Source: Centroberyx gerrardi
Taxonomy: Eukaryota; Chordata; Actinopteri; Beryciformes; Berycidae
NCBI RefSeq assembly: GCF_048128805.1
Contig: NC_135999.1
Span: forward strand, 17,189,690 to 17,253,689
Direction of reading: 5' to 3'
DNA: 64,000 bases
The number at the start of each line of letters is the position of its first letter. Position 1 is the stretch's first letter. A model generated the notes under the pieces. The model was not told the origin of the DNA. It did no database searches and was given only the letters and a program-made list of their open reading frames with translations. Both the position numbers and the translations under genes were made by a program. This document shows, piece after piece, positions 26,547 to 52,713 of this stretch.

Positions 26547-29189
26547 TATAAATTCAGCTGTGGGATGTGTGACAGGATTGGCACATGTGTAATCACAGCA
26601 CAGTTAGTCTTCTCAACCATTAAAGTGACTGCAGTAAAACCCAAATCCTGATCACTGAGGCTCCACCGCTCTGTCAGTAAATCAGCACTTCAGATTCTAA
26701 GCTAGCACCCCTGACTGGCAGAGACGAGCCGACTGGCACTACAAGTAAAACAAAGTTGGCGCCTTTGCAGATCGCTCGCTGAGTTCACACTGTTGTGAGC
26801 AGAGACGATCACTCTCTGAATACACACGCACCAAAGCCTCTTATCTGACGGATCTGATCACATTAATTACTGTAACATTAACATAACTATAAAGTAATCA
26901 CATTGACTACTGGCTCTGAGCCTAACTTTATCTTTTAATACAACAACATAGTTTAACCTTGGCTCTATTTCTTTATAACCCGGCAGCTGGATATGGAAAT
27001 TATGAGAGATATTTATCAATTATTCAGTCAGTGAACAAAGCAGTACATTTACAACAGCAAATCTATTAGACTACAGATAGCATTTAGAAATCTCTCTCAC
27101 TCTCTGTCTGTCTCCGAGTCGACCTACTTCAAACCCAGTGAAACCATAAAAAAAAGCCACTGCTGACTCCATCAGACGTACCTGAATACTTTATTTCGAC
27201 ACGGTGCCTGGAATTTTGTAATTGAGTTTCAATTTTCTGCTCAGTATTAAAAAATCTGCTCACCGTGTGTTTCTCCTGCTAAGTCTTCTTTCTCTCTTGA
27301 TGTTCACCTCCCCGTCTTCCTTTCATTGTCTCATTGTCGGTCTTACTCTCTCGCTCTGTCTTTCTTCCGTGGTGGGTGTTCTGCAGAGCTGCAGTGTGGG
27401 GAAGCTTTTAAACTTCATCCCGCAACTTCCTTTTTCCTCTGTCACACACACATATACTCACACTCACAGATGCACACATGCACACACACGTACACACACC
27501 GACACACAGACGCTTGCTGCTGTGAGTGCCATTAAGTTCAAAATATTAGTGTGATCTGTATATGAATGTATGTGTGAATAATGGTATATGTGTGTGTGTA
27601 AAGGACAGAGAGAAAAGCAGCGAGTGTGCATGTGTGTCTGTCTGTGTGTGTGTGTGTGCACATACCATGCATGTGCAATCATCTATTAAAAGATATGTAT
27701 GAGAGCAATCAACCACAACACTAGATAGTCCAAGCAGACTACCAACATCAGGTATGAGAAAATAAACTTGCGTGACAAAAGTTATGCATGCATATTTTTG
27801 ATACGTCGTATTTGAAATTTGTGAGTTAATGTGTAAAATTTAGAGGCATTTCCAGTTGAAAGTTATTTTCTTCTTATGAAAAAGTTGTTGTATCCATATT
27901 TTTTTAAATTCATCTCTAAAATGTCATGAGAATCACATAATAGGGAAAGAATAACAAAATTGTAGGTGCCACTTGATGCCATAGGCCACTTGATTGGCCC
28001 CAAGCACCAAAAACGTCAGGACTAAGGTTGACATCCTCCAAGAAAACCTTAATATAAACTTCATATAGGTGTATGATATTGTATGTAAAGCCCTTTGAGC
28101 CATGCTTGTGATAAAAGGGCTATGTAAATAAACTTCATAAAGTGGAATGAAATATATTACACTGAACCTCTACACTCCAAGACATAAACTTATTTTCTGC
28201 CTCTCAACTGCTAAGCTGACAATACTGATACACAGAGACAGAGAGACAATAGATAGTTCATAATGATGTCATTGATCCACACAGGGAAACGCCACAGGTC
28301 CAGCTACAGATCAGCCCCTGGAGCAGGTAGCGTTTCAACATCTTGCTCAAAGACACTTCAGCAGATAAACGACGGTCTCTCTAACCACTAGACCACGCTG
28401 TTTTAGAAAAGGTTGCAGGTGGACGATGGTTGTAACCCAGCAAAGAGCTTTGTCCTGTATCACTTCGACACTAGGTGTCAGTCTTGCACACAACACTGTT
28501 TAACTGCCGCTGTCCCCTATAACACACTGCCTAGACAGACACACACACACAGGCTGGCAGACACACAAACCCACCACAGCGTCTGCCTGCAACGCCCTCC
28601 TTCATTCTCACTTGACATGTTGACAGCTGCCCGACCATCTTTTCCTTTCCATATACACCTTCTCCTTGTTTTTCCCTCTGCACTCCATGTCTCCCTCATA
28701 ACTCATAATGAGTGGGGATCTGCCCCAACTCGCACTCTCCACCTCCTGACAGCTCATGCTAATCCCTGCACTGCGATTGGTCGTTTTAAGGGGGGTACTG
28801 CGTGCCCACTGCACATTCTGATTGGCTTTTCACGCGACCCTGCAGGTTTGAGGGGGAGCGGGCTTCTGGCATTAACACACAGAGAAAGAGAGAGACAGAC
28901 TTGATGACAGACTTAAAAAGCAGATGACAGTAGGTGCAAAAGAAAAGAGGAAAAACCAGAGGGAGAGAAAGACACCATGAGATAGACACATCACAAGGAG
29001 AGAGAGAGAGAAGTAAAATCCCAGAGTGCTCTCTGTTGGTCCTAAGCAGGTAGGTGCTACATAGCTGCTGCATGTCAAACAGTAGAGGGACTCTCTGCTT
29101 GTGTGTGGGTTTCGTAGAAGTTGGTAGAAGATATGCTACGGTTTCATTTGTGCATTTTGTGGATCTCTGTGCACACAAACATGTACAAG

Positions 29190-29225
<36 letters not shown>

Positions 29226-29265
29226 GGTATGTAATCTGTATCACTTCTGTCTTTGTTGTTCAGAC
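26547..29265. promoter_or_regulatory. vav1/sh2d3a divergent intergenic region
   Basis: No coding exon was recognised. The first coding exon of sh2d3a is preceded by an acceptor (GTTGTTCAG ending at 29263), so an upstream non-coding exon must exist; AAGCAG-GTAGGT near 29050 is a possible donor for it. The region also holds CA/TG tracts, a LINE-like tail near 28085-28135 (CCCTTTGAGCCATG, then TAAATAAAC) and a SINE remnant. Confidence 0.45.
28270..28412 (-). mobile_element. tRNA-derived SINE remnant
   Basis: The minus strand contains AGCGTGGTCTAGTGGTTAGA, a good tRNA A-box region, and further on the TTTGAGCAAGATGTTGAAAC segment of fish SINE bodies. The B box is not clear. Confidence 0.5.
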
Positions 29266-41121
<11,856 letters not shown>

Positions 41122-41797
41122 AGCTTCGACTTTGACCTTGATCCTCAGGGCCTGTTTCACTAAGCTTTCACCTCAAGGCGCACTCAGCGCTTTTTTCCTC
41201 ACTAGAGGAAAATACAAAACAAAGATGAAAAGTGAAATCTTCTTAGCTGACCTTTGACTTGTGATGGAAGCCAACTCAGACATCAGCTCTGACTAGCCGT
41301 GAAGGTGGAGCTGTTGTTCTTTTTCCTTTTCTTGTTCAGATGTAAGTGGCTACTTGCTGGGTATATACAATCTTCACTCCACAGGTCAAGGGACAACATA
41401 ATATGGTATGGGTCTTGTAGGAAATGGAATTACATTTGGAGTGAGTGGGCCCTGGGCGATGCTTTAGAGTGAAAAGAGCTGTGTCCATAGGTTGACCTTG
41501 TTTTCTTTTGTAAGGAAAGTTGAAATTGTTTACCTGACAAGTAGCATCAAAGTGTTTACTTTAAAATCTTTTCACCTAGCAAAAATGTGTTTCTGATACT
41601 CAGACACTGTTGTAACAATCCACACCGCTTTTCAAGACATTGACACTTGAGATCCCCAAGGATGAGCATAAATATATTTAAAACTCAGCTCAGTGTTTAG
41701 CCGATACTCGTCTTTCTTAATGCCCTCTTTGTCCATGAAACCTCTGCTGTAATGGACCACACTGGAATTTTTTTGTTTGTTTGTTTGTTTGTAATGC

Positions 41798-41803
41798 AAT
41801 AAA
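41798..41803 (+). other. sh2d3a polyadenylation signal
   Basis: AATAAA about 680 bases after the sh2d3a stop, preceded by a (GTTT)n run. The 3' UTR is 41122 to about 41820. Confidence 0.7.
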
Positions 41804-41829
41804 TACATTTGTTAAAAAACACAATTTAT

Positions 41830-43096
41830 GTATGTTGTCAGTTTTTTTCATCAAGAATTATTGTCACCAAGTAGAAAACACAGACAGCAAATGTTACATA
41901 TATATACTTTTTTTTCTTTTACAAATTTAATATTTAATTGATACATGTAAATACATACATTTTCTTTTAAAAATGAATCATATAATAATACTCCTTAAAT
42001 GATAAGAAATGTCCACTAGTTCAGGACAGAGCAGTGGTAGAGAAAGAGATTGGTAAACTTTAGATGGCTCTTTTGCGAGTGTGAGGTTTGTAAACACTCC
42101 TATCAGATTTTAAAGATGCTTTAACAATTTTATTGACTCTTCCTCTTCATGTTCTAAAGATTGCACAGAGAAGCTGAATGTCAAAACTGCTCACTTGGTT
42201 CCTCAGTTAGGCTACTCTCCTTTCCTCACTCTGCAAACACTTCTCATGTCCTCTCATGATGACTTTTGAGACTAGGAAGAACAACTCACTGGGATTTCAG
42301 GAAAGACTATTGACAGATTACCTGCAGCCATCGTTTAAAAGGATTTTAGAAGTGGAGCAAGAGGAAGACTCAGAACTCTCCAGGCTCAGAACACGAAAAC
42401 AGGCGGTCAAACCACATAAAAACCAGAAAGTGAAGGAAACATAAAAACAATCATTCTGAAAAGAACCATTTGATCACTAGACCGATGACCGCTCCGACAT
42501 GCAGTCCAGCCACTTCTGTGCTAAGGTGGGAGTCAAAAGTGAAGAGGAGGACTGAAGAATTGGCTATTATCCACTTGTGAGATGCATCTATTACCAGGAT
42601 TTCATCCAGTCAGTGCTACTTGAATCTCTGAAGCTGCACAGAAGAGGCTTCAACCTCAGACACAGGCAGTTCACAAAGTATTCATGGCAGGAATGAATAG
42701 AAATATTTACTCTAATATTATATAATATTTAATAGAACAGTATATTTACTAACATTTAACTTTGATCATTACTTTGCCGTTGTGCTCTTCCTCTGGTTTT
42801 ACCTTCCATGTTTGAAGTATTCTGATGAAAACATTGCAAGGCAAGTTCTTCGTAAATCTATCCTATAGCAGAGTAGCTCATCAGTACTGTTACTATCATA
42901 TCAGATGGAGTTAATAGGAAAATCCACAGAGGGATATTACATTTTGTGCATTCTCTATAGAGTAGTGGTTTTCATCCAGTTATAAGTCATAAAACTTCAC
43001 ATCTATGATAACAAAAATCACATTTTCCTGTAAGGTAAGGAGACCGAGCAGAGGGCATTCAGGCAGAGGGCTGGTGTTACAATAAGGAAAAGTTCA
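41830..43096. other. sh2d3a/trip10 tail-to-tail interval
   Basis: No gene was recognised. A 62-codon plus-strand frame (42256-42444) has no family signature. Part of this may be trip10 3' UTR, because I did not find a convincing AATAAA close to the trip10 stop. Confidence 0.4.
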
Positions 43097-43104
43097 GCAG
43101 ATGT

Positions 43105-43490
43105 TAGGGATGGGACGATATATCGAAATTCAATATATTGCAATGCAAAAATGTGACAATACGTATCGTGGGGCAGAAAAATGCATTGTGATATTAGTTG
43201 CATTTTATTCTGCTGTAGTAATCACAAATCAGACGGCTTGCCCATCACAATCTCACAAGCTCTCCATCCAAATCATATGATTTTCACTTTGTAATGACAG
43301 CATTTTAAAATTGTTTACATTCTAGCAAGCCGATGCCAAGATTTGTGGCTCAGAAATAAACATTCTGCACAGTCCTACTTTGTTGTCACTGAACTTTTAT
43401 TTATTACGTCGTATCGTAGTTGTATCGAATCATGAACCCCATATCGCGTATCGAATCGTATCGTGAGATAAGCAGATCGCCCCATCTCTA
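43105..43490. mobile_element. hAT-like MITE with 8-bp target duplication
   Basis: A 386-bp element: the left end TAGGGATGGGACGATA pairs with the right end (rc TAGAGATGGGGCGATC). It is flanked by exact 8-bp repeats GCAGATGT at 43097-43104 and 43491-43498. The interior is AT-rich with many TATCG steps and no open frame. It may be related to the element at 14913-15221, which also has a TAGGG-TGGG-CGAT end. Confidence 0.88.
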
Positions 43491-43968
43491 GCAGATGTTA
43501 TGAATGACCATGGCACAGGCAGGTGGATGCATATATGGAGCTAGAGCATCGACATAAAGGAATGTGGTGTGACGCTTCTACGATGCTGAATACGTTGCAT
43601 GAATAGTCACTTAACAGTGTGACAATAAGCTCAGGTATACATTCAAAACTGAGGTGGTTAAAGCACTGAAATCCACACAGATCTGACAGAACCGACAGTC
43701 TGTGTTCAAAGACGGCTTCTCTTGCAAACCCTCTTGAATGCACGCTAACGACTGTGCTGTCGGACAGAGGGAGTGGAGCAGAGATGGGGAGTGTATGATA
43801 ATGCAATTATCCTTGATAATAAGCTTTATAATCAATCACTTTCATAATGCCATACAGGTCACCGGCTGAGATAAAAGAAGTGATATAGAAGAACAGCTCT
43901 GATATCCCTGGTTGACTTTGTATTCACCTTTGGCTCTAAACTTGTTTGCCATTACAAGCTGTGTAAGT

Positions 43969-43999
<31 letters not shown>

Positions 44000-44016
44000 G
44001 TGTGTGCGTGTGTGTG

Positions 44017-44492
44017 TTATGGGCCGAGTTTGACATAGGCTGAAGGTATATAGCCCTCGTCTCCATTGGCTCTAAGGACTCTCATCCAGCCGTCTCCTTT
44101 ATCCTCCTCCATTATACTCAACAGCTCTCCCTCCGTAATGGAGATGGTGCCCTCGCTGCTGCCTGCACACATACACACGCACACGCACACACACACACAT
44201 ACACACACACAGTGGAGAGGCATATAAAAGAGAGCGTTGGAAAGTGAGCGCTGGAAAGCTAAGAGACCCATTTATAAAGAACTTCAGTGTGAATATTTAA
44301 GTTTACCTTCAAAGGTGTAGAGGGCGGTGCACTGGCCGATAGGGGTTTCCACGTCATCGAACTCATCATCAAACTCTGTGTAGATGTTCTGAGATGGATC
44401 GGCTGCTACAACACTGGAGAGACAAACACACAAGTCCAACACAAACACATAAACCACACATATAATTCCCTCTCTCTTTGCTGTGTATTCTG

Positions 44493-44580
<88 letters not shown>

Positions 44581-46762
44581 CAGGTCTTACCCATGTTGGG
44601 TGTTATTGTTGATGGTGTTGGAAGATTCTTCTCCTCCCACTGCCTCCGACAGCCATGACTGTTATGAACAGACAGCAGATGTGAGACAGTTCGGATAAAT
44701 GCACATATGCGTTAATCTTAACTGTCAAACATTATGTGTGTGTGAGTGTGTGTGTGACCTCGTATTTGGTGAGCTCCCCCCTCAGGCGGCCTATGTTCTG
44801 CGCAGTCTGTGTGATCTGGGGCTCCAGACTGGAGGGGTCTCCCATCTGTGGATTCTGCTCATACACACCCTTCATCTTCTCCAGCGCCTCGCTGACATCA
44901 GAGGGAGAGGGGGGGGGGGGGGAAAGGGAGGAAGAAGAGGGGTAAATCCTTATTTGCACTCAAGTTTTTTGGCAATGTAAGCACTCATTAAACACGCTCC
45001 TCTCCTTTACAGCGGCGGTGACAAGGACGGAGGGATGGACAGAAGTTTTTAGAAGTTGAGACGCGCCTGAGGGAAATGTCATATTATGTAAGCTCCGTGG
45101 CCGGCTAACCTTTCCAGATCAGTGTGCTGTGAGGAAGCCTGACAACAACCGCGACGGAAGGTTTTCACCCTCATCGGCTAAATGTGTTCTGTTTGGGCTA
45201 ATTACGGCTAATCAGGTCAAAACAGGTTTACGACCACATTTAGCCCCAATTACGCTCTCCAAAACAAATTGAGTTGATCGCAGTGAAACTCATGCATTAA
45301 AACTGTTCCCAGCCGCTGTTTTGATAGTCCTGAAAATTTGGCAGGGGCAGCGACTGCCTCGGGGTTTCTTTAAGTGTGTTTCAGGCCTGAGGGGCGGCGA
45401 CGGTGCTGTCGGTGATGTTGTCACCTTTGGTCCTGCTCCTTCTGCAGGTCCTTGCTGATGTCATCAATCTTCGCCTGCAGCCTCTTCTTCCTCTGCTCCG
45501 GAGGAAGGTGAGAGAAGTCTTCTGCTGCGGGGGGCTACACGCGCACACACACACACACACACACACACAGAATGAGAGTGTTTTGAGCATCGTGTACACT
45601 TTCACTTACACCATATCAAGGTTCACCACCAGATGTCACTCCTTCCTATCTCTGTCCCAGACGCAGTGAGACACTATAGTTTAGTTTCACACTCCGACAT
45701 GGATTCCTAGACACAGACTGACAGATTAATACTGTAAATGGAGCTCTTTAGTCGAAGAAATCTGACAAGAGAGAGAGTCTCATAATGATTCTGTGTCAAG
45801 GAAGCCAAGAAGAAGTAGACAGGATATGTCAGTGGTGAAAACAGGAATAGAGAAATAGTCACAGACAGACAGAGGGAGAAGTGCGATTTACCAAAAACCC
45901 TGTAACATCCCACTGTTTGATAATAACAAGAGGTGAATACCACTGAATTTCAGCAATAAAATGTTAGTCATGTTGGACTGGAAAATACTAAATGGATGAC
46001 CCATAGCCAGAAACCCACAAAGAAGAGTCTTTCCCCTGTGATGTCACACCCATGTAAATCTCCATAGAGAATAAAATGAAAAAGATGGAGGAGCTGACTT
46101 TGACAGTAAACAAGATGGTTTTCTGGAGATAGGTGTATATTTTCTAGTTCGGAGCTCATGACTCTACTATAATAAGAAGTATTAGATGGAGTGGATGTAA
46201 ATGTAAAAATGTACAACATTGTATGCATTCGCAAAATCAGTGTGTTATTTACTATCTTAAAGTTCTATACCAGTATGACATCACAGATTAGAGTCTTGGT
46301 TCTCTGGTTTCTAGTTTTGGGAGAAAGTTGATCATGCCCCCTAAATAATGATTAGATTGTCCTGTGCCATGAGAAAAACACATAAATTGTAAATTGAGTA
46401 GTATTCTCCTTTAAAAAGGACATAGCACCAGAATATCTAAGCATCTTTAAAGTCTACTCTGTATGTAACGATAGTAACTGTTACCATGTGCTTTTCAGCA
46501 TGTGACATCTAGACAGAGAGAGAGGGAGACTCAGTATGAGACAGATACAGTTACATAAACACAACACACACACACACACACACACACATCACACAGGAAA
46601 CACACACATTTACAATAACATGCAAGTTAATACATGACTGCTTTTACAAATGCAGGGGTACAAACCAGGGTTACTATACTTTTATTTTTCACTTTTATTT
46701 TGATATAGTTATCCATTTTCTTTCAATTTCAATTTGTTTTTAGTGTGGGTTTGGTAGTTTTA

Positions 46763-46801
<39 letters not shown>

Positions 46802-47708
46802 GTTTAGTTTTAGTTTAGTTTGTATCTAGTTTCAGTTCTAGTTTCAGTATTTCTGGTAAGAGTGGGATTTTTTTCAAGTATAATGATAGACGTTCAGAAC
46901 AAGTATTTTATATATGTTTGCCACATGTACTGTGTAATACAAACAATAAGTCAGAAATACATTTAAAATGTGTTTACATGATTTTTTCAATTAGCGTTAG
47001 AAAAACCTAAAATTCATTCTCTTTTAGTACAAGTAGACAAGATGGTTTTAGTTCAGTTTTAGTTTTCTCACAAAGTCTCTTATCTTTATCTTTATTCTTT
47101 CTATTTAGTCTTTATTTTCATGGCAATTTATGACAATGTTTTTTAACTCTTTTAGCTTTCGTCTTGGTTTTAGTTTGCGAAGAATAACCTTGGTACGAAC
47201 CCAACAAAGCATGCGCTGCTCGAGCGTAACAACATACGTGAATACTATCACTGAGACAAACACAGGAGGGAGGAGACGTTGACAGGTGAGGAGCGTGACA
47301 CGACAGCTGGGCGGAGCCGACAGACCTGACCGGGAGCGTCACTCACCAGGCTCAGTTTGTGTAACGTCTTTAAGGAGGCAATCCTGGGTTTGACTGAACG
47401 ATTAAACTCCCTCAGACAGAGAGAGAGGGGGGAGCGCTGCAGCTTGGAGAGGGGGAGGGACAGGGAGAGGGGGAGGGGGTGGCTGCCAGGTGGGAAAGGG
47501 GAGGGGGGAGAGAAAGAGGGAGGGGCAAACTAAAGAGGGAAAAAAAAAAAGACACAGCTTGTTACGAGGCAGAGGGAGGAGGAGTGGGGGGAGCGGAGGA
47601 AAAGGAGTTAAACGGCTGAGAAAATGAAAATGATGATGAGAGAGGAAAAGAGAACGGGAAGAGAGGAGAATGAGTCAAAGAGATATTGAGATATTTGTCA
47701 GAAAGTGG

Positions 47709-47748
<40 letters not shown>

Positions 47749-48310
47749 GCACACACACAGAAAGAGAGCATGGGGCGTTTTTGGGCAAGTCTGTGCAGCA
47801 GACTGGAATTGGAATTGGCCCCTCAGGGAAGTGAGGGGGTGGGGGTTAGACATGAGTGGAATGTGTGTGTGAGTGTGTTTGTGTGTGTGGGTGTGTGGGT
47901 GTGTGTGCATGTTTTAAAGCATTATTATGAAACCGCGTGAGCGTCGTTCTGCGTGCTCGTACACTTATACTTTGGCCTATAAGAGCAAGATAAGAAGAGT
48001 AGGACAGAAAGGATATTCGGGCTGTCAAACACAGAAGCAGGAAGAGCAGATAGGGGAGAGGCAGCGAATATCTTGTCCTTGAGACGCCTTGCTTTAATGC
48101 AGACTCACTGAGGGACAGTTCTAATGCGTAGAGCGCTAGTTCACCTTGTTCTTCTTGCTAAAAGGCCAGAGCTTGGTGCGCACTCGCGGCGGGTTGAGGC
48201 TGGAGTCGGAGGTTGCTGGTTTGATTCCCTGGGTGTAGTCTTCAAACTCCACATCCCCAGGTCGCTCGAAACCAGACTTGTGCTGCTCTATGAACAGCAT
48301 AGAGTCCTGC

Positions 48311-48355
<45 letters not shown>

Positions 48356-50230
48356 CAGCAAGGAATGAGACATGATCATTTGATTATGAGTAGATGTTGG
48401 CTCTCTATTAACAGGTTCAGAGTTACCCAATCACTATGGTGACATACCTTCCTCTGTAACACAACACTGTGTTAAAGTGTAATACAGACAATAAATCAAT
48501 ATTTATTGCTGTAAGATAAGATAAGATAAGATAGCACTTTATTGATCCCCTTGGGGAAATTCAGGTAACACAACGCAACACAACGAGAGAAACCTGCTAA
48601 CCTCCAACGTTCTATTTCATCAAACTGAAACAAGTAACCATGTCGTCCCCCCTTGCAACAATCAGTAACAACTTGCATCGTCCCTTCAGGTTTCACCAAA
48701 ATCGGACCTGTGGTGTAGTAGTTATGGCCTTTCAAATTAAATTACAGCGCCTCCATCAGGCCAGTCAGTGTAATGTTAAAGGTCCCATATTGTGTAAAAC
48801 AGGATTTTCCTTGCCTCTTTGATTATAAACGAGTTGGATGTGCTATCTAAACATTGTGAAAGTATCAAAACACACGGTCACCAACTAAATCCACACAATC
48901 CATATTAGAAAAGTGAGCCTCTAAACGAGCTGTTTGGACTTCCGTAACTTTGTGGCGTCACAAAGGTTCGCTCATTATTATTTTTGTAAGAAATAATAGG
49001 CTAACAAAGTGTTTTTTTCAAAGCGGTTGAGCGGTTGTCATTGTTTAGTACCGGAGAGTTTTCCCTGCCTCTCGCTGTCTGCAGCTGCCGAAACGGTTAG
49101 CCAATCAGAACAGAGGGATCGTTAATATTAATGAGCCTTAAAGCCACAGCAACAGAAACAGCCTGTTCTTGGTAAGGCTCAGAGAGATGCTGGAGAATGA
49201 ACTTGTAAAAATTGAGTGTTTTTACATGACACTACACAAACAGGTTTGAATGGACCTCAAGACATAAAATAAAACACTGGAAAGTGTAGAATATGGGACC
49301 TTTAAAAAACACCAGAACAGAGCACCAAAAAGTGCATCAGTTCTCCAAGTTTTTGTCAAAATGGGGCCAGTGGTGTCTGAGATATCACGTTTGAGTTAAA
49401 AAATTTTGACCTTTAATTATAGCGCCCATTTAATTATAACTCTGGAACATAGTGCAAAGTTGCAGTTTTCGTCAAAATCGCCTTAGCCTTTCAGAGATTG
49501 AAATTTTGACCTTTAATTGAAGCGCTCTTTTTAGGCCAATCAGTACAGATTTTTGAAACGCTGGAACACCGTGCAAAGATGCATCATCCCTCAAAGTTTC
49601 TGCAAAATCAGACCAGTGGTATCTGAGATATATGGGAGATAAGCCACACACACACACAGTAAGACAAACATGCCCACACTTGCCTGTTTCTCATTAGTAT
49701 TGCCCCCTGCTGAGGAGATTCCCTCTAGACACTTGGAGATGATGGGCATCACCTTCTTCTCTGTCTCTGAAAACTGGCAGTAGCCCTCTGCCAACCGCCT
49801 GATCCTCCGCTCATCCATGTCCTGCAGGTTCTGGTCAGCACACAAACACAAATGCTGTCTTTTTTTAAATTTCATGTACTCATATTACATGTTTATATGT
49901 TGTATATTAGTGTTCACACGCACGTACACGCATGCACACACACCACGCTAGCGGAAGAGACAGCATAAAGGTGTGTTTGTGTTATGTATTGTGCAACATC
50001 AGGTTTGGTTGGAGTTTTGAGCAATTGTGTCATTGTGTGTGTGTTTGTGTATGTGTGTGTGTTTGCCCGTCTCACATTGAAGATCTGCGGTATCTCTGTG
50101 TAGTAGAAGAGGTTCTGTTCCTTATTGTATTTCTGGAGTTGTGCTGCATAGTCATTCCTGCACTCCTCTGCTGTGTGTGTACGGGCATGGGCATGTTGCT
50201 TGGCCTTGGGAGGGAAGGAGAAATGGAACA

Positions 50231-50290
<60 letters not shown>

Positions 50291-51594
50291 AAGGATGTAG
50301 GCAGGGAGGGAGAAATGAAAAGATGCAAAAAAAAAAAATGCAAAGTGGGAGAAATGTAAGAATAGATGGAGGGAGCGAAAGGAGAGAGAGATGGAAGATA
50401 GGGGGAGGTGGAAGCGGTCATGGAGGGAGAGAGAGAGACAAGGAGGGAGGGGGAGTAGAAAGGACAAGGGTGTTTTTGACTAAGAATGTCTCAGAAACCA
50501 AAGAGGAAAAAAAAAATCAGCGCTCAATTGTTGATGCGAGCGTATGTGTGTGTGTTTACTTTCTCGACATCGAGCTTGGTGGCATTGACGTCGTTCTCTG
50601 TTTTGTCCGCTTGCTGTGTGGCTTTCTCAGCCTCCGCCCACTCCTTGGCAAAGCGCTTCTTAGTCTGTAGACACACACACACACATCTTAATGAGTAGAG
50701 CATCAGTAGTAATAGTAATAGTATAAACATTGCTAGGGTTAGGGGTTCAAGTCCCACTAGAGACACTCAAACTAAAAATGTATACACTTGTGGTAGTGCG
50801 AGGAGCTTTGAATAAACCAAATGGCATGCGTTATGTTCTGACGCGTTTTCTTGTGTTAAATAATAATTATGTGATCCAACATATTTTCAGATTTCTTATA
50901 GACACCTTGTAGACATTTGAAAGCCCTACAACCAAATATACATAATGTCACTCACACTTTCTAGGTGTTTAAAGCTGCTCTCTAAATTCTGCTGGGCCTT
51001 CTTGGCGTCAGACAGGTGCTGGGGAAAGAAAGAGGAGTGTCAGTAACTGGGCGGCAGCTTCAGATGATGCAGCATACCTCTTAATTTACACCCTGCCTTA
51101 CTTCCCCATTCCTGCCCCACCCCCCCCCCCCCACCCCCCCCCCCCCCCGCCCCACTCCGCCCCGTCTTTCTCCCTCCCTACTGTTCTCCATCGCTCTCTC
51201 ACTGTTTTTCGTTCTTGTTTGAGGTCCTGCAGATATTTAGTGAGTTCTACACAGATGCCGGTCATCATGTTTTCGGCGATGAGCTCCCGCTGGCCGGCGT
51301 AATCGTTCAGCTCATTCAGAATCTCCTGGAATGACGCATGGTTGGTGAATCTGCATGGGGAAGGAACAAGCGGGCGGATCAGCATGAGTGCAGAGACAAA
51401 AATCTGATATTCTCTCTCTCTGTCTCTCTCACTTATTCATCCAATCCAGCATATACGAGCATGCAAAACAGGAGAGGTCACAGAGAAACAATGGACGCTG
51501 CTCTCTCACTTGCACTCTTGCTCCTCCTTGCTCCCTCGTTTGGCATACTTCTTCGTCAGATTCCTATGAGACAGAGTCAGAGATGCAGTGTGAT

Positions 51595-51627
<33 letters not shown>

Positions 51628-52510
51628 CGCACACTCACAAATGCACAAGGCAAATATTGATACTTTCCACCTTGATCCATGTAAAAACCAAACAAACAAC
51701 ATTTAGAAAGAAAAAAACCCCAAAAATAAGGCACACCTGAGCTGCTTGGCGTAGCCTTGTTCTATCTCCGTGCGTTCCTTCACAAACTTGATGTAACGTT
51801 CCACCAGGTCATGACCTGATTGGGTATGCTTATCGATGACATCATACTGGTCCTAAGAGAGGAAGAGCAATGGGATTAGGAACCACACAGACACACACAC
51901 ACATGGACGCACAAATATTGGAAGCATCTGTTGGTTGAGGTTGTTTGCAAACCTGTAACACCTGATACACATGTACATTCAGTCTCTGACCACAGTAACC
52001 TCTAACACAGTGCATGATTGCCAGCAGTCGTGTATTATTACACACTATATTTGAAATCTACAGACATAGAGCATAACCTCTCACTGGGTTGCTGCCATTT
52101 GCACCATTTTGCAGACCAAGAAATCTGAGGCAGATGGAAACTGAAAGGTAAAGAATAGGCCTACACACACACACACACGCACACACACATAGATCCCCCG
52201 TTCTCTTTCTCACACGCACACCAAGAATAAAAAAAATACATTAAGGTGTAGAGAATAAAAGATAATGCCGACAATACTCTCCTTTCCACATTCCTCTCTC
52301 TCTTTATGCACATCCATCCCTTCAGCACACACACAAACACACACTCATGTACATACACACTCAAACCTGTTGGACAGGTAGGTACTCTCTGTCCTCTGTG
52401 CTTGACACTGGCTTATATCTATGTCATAACACAAAGGACTCGCTGAGGAAAAATGATACCACAAAATGCAACTGACTACATGCATGAACAGTACTGACGC
52501 TTGGGCACAT

Positions 52511-52574
<64 letters not shown>

Positions 52575-52678
52575 GTAAAAAGGGTGGTTCTGGTCGGTCC
52601 TTTGGTATGTAATACAAAGAAAGACTCCACCTTTTGCTTGTATGTGTGGGTGTGTGTGTGTATGCATGCATGCATGCA

Positions 52679-52713
<35 letters not shown>

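Noticed and set aside
42256-42444. 62-codon charged plus-strand frame between sh2d3a and trip10
   Set aside because: Short, no family match, no splice or initiation evidence; could arise by chance.
47562-47771. Possible alternative proline-rich trip10 exon (PPTPPPSAS end)
   Set aside because: Human CIP4 has a proline-rich alternative exon here, but this frame runs into CA/TC repeats and lacks a clean acceptor/donor pair in phase.
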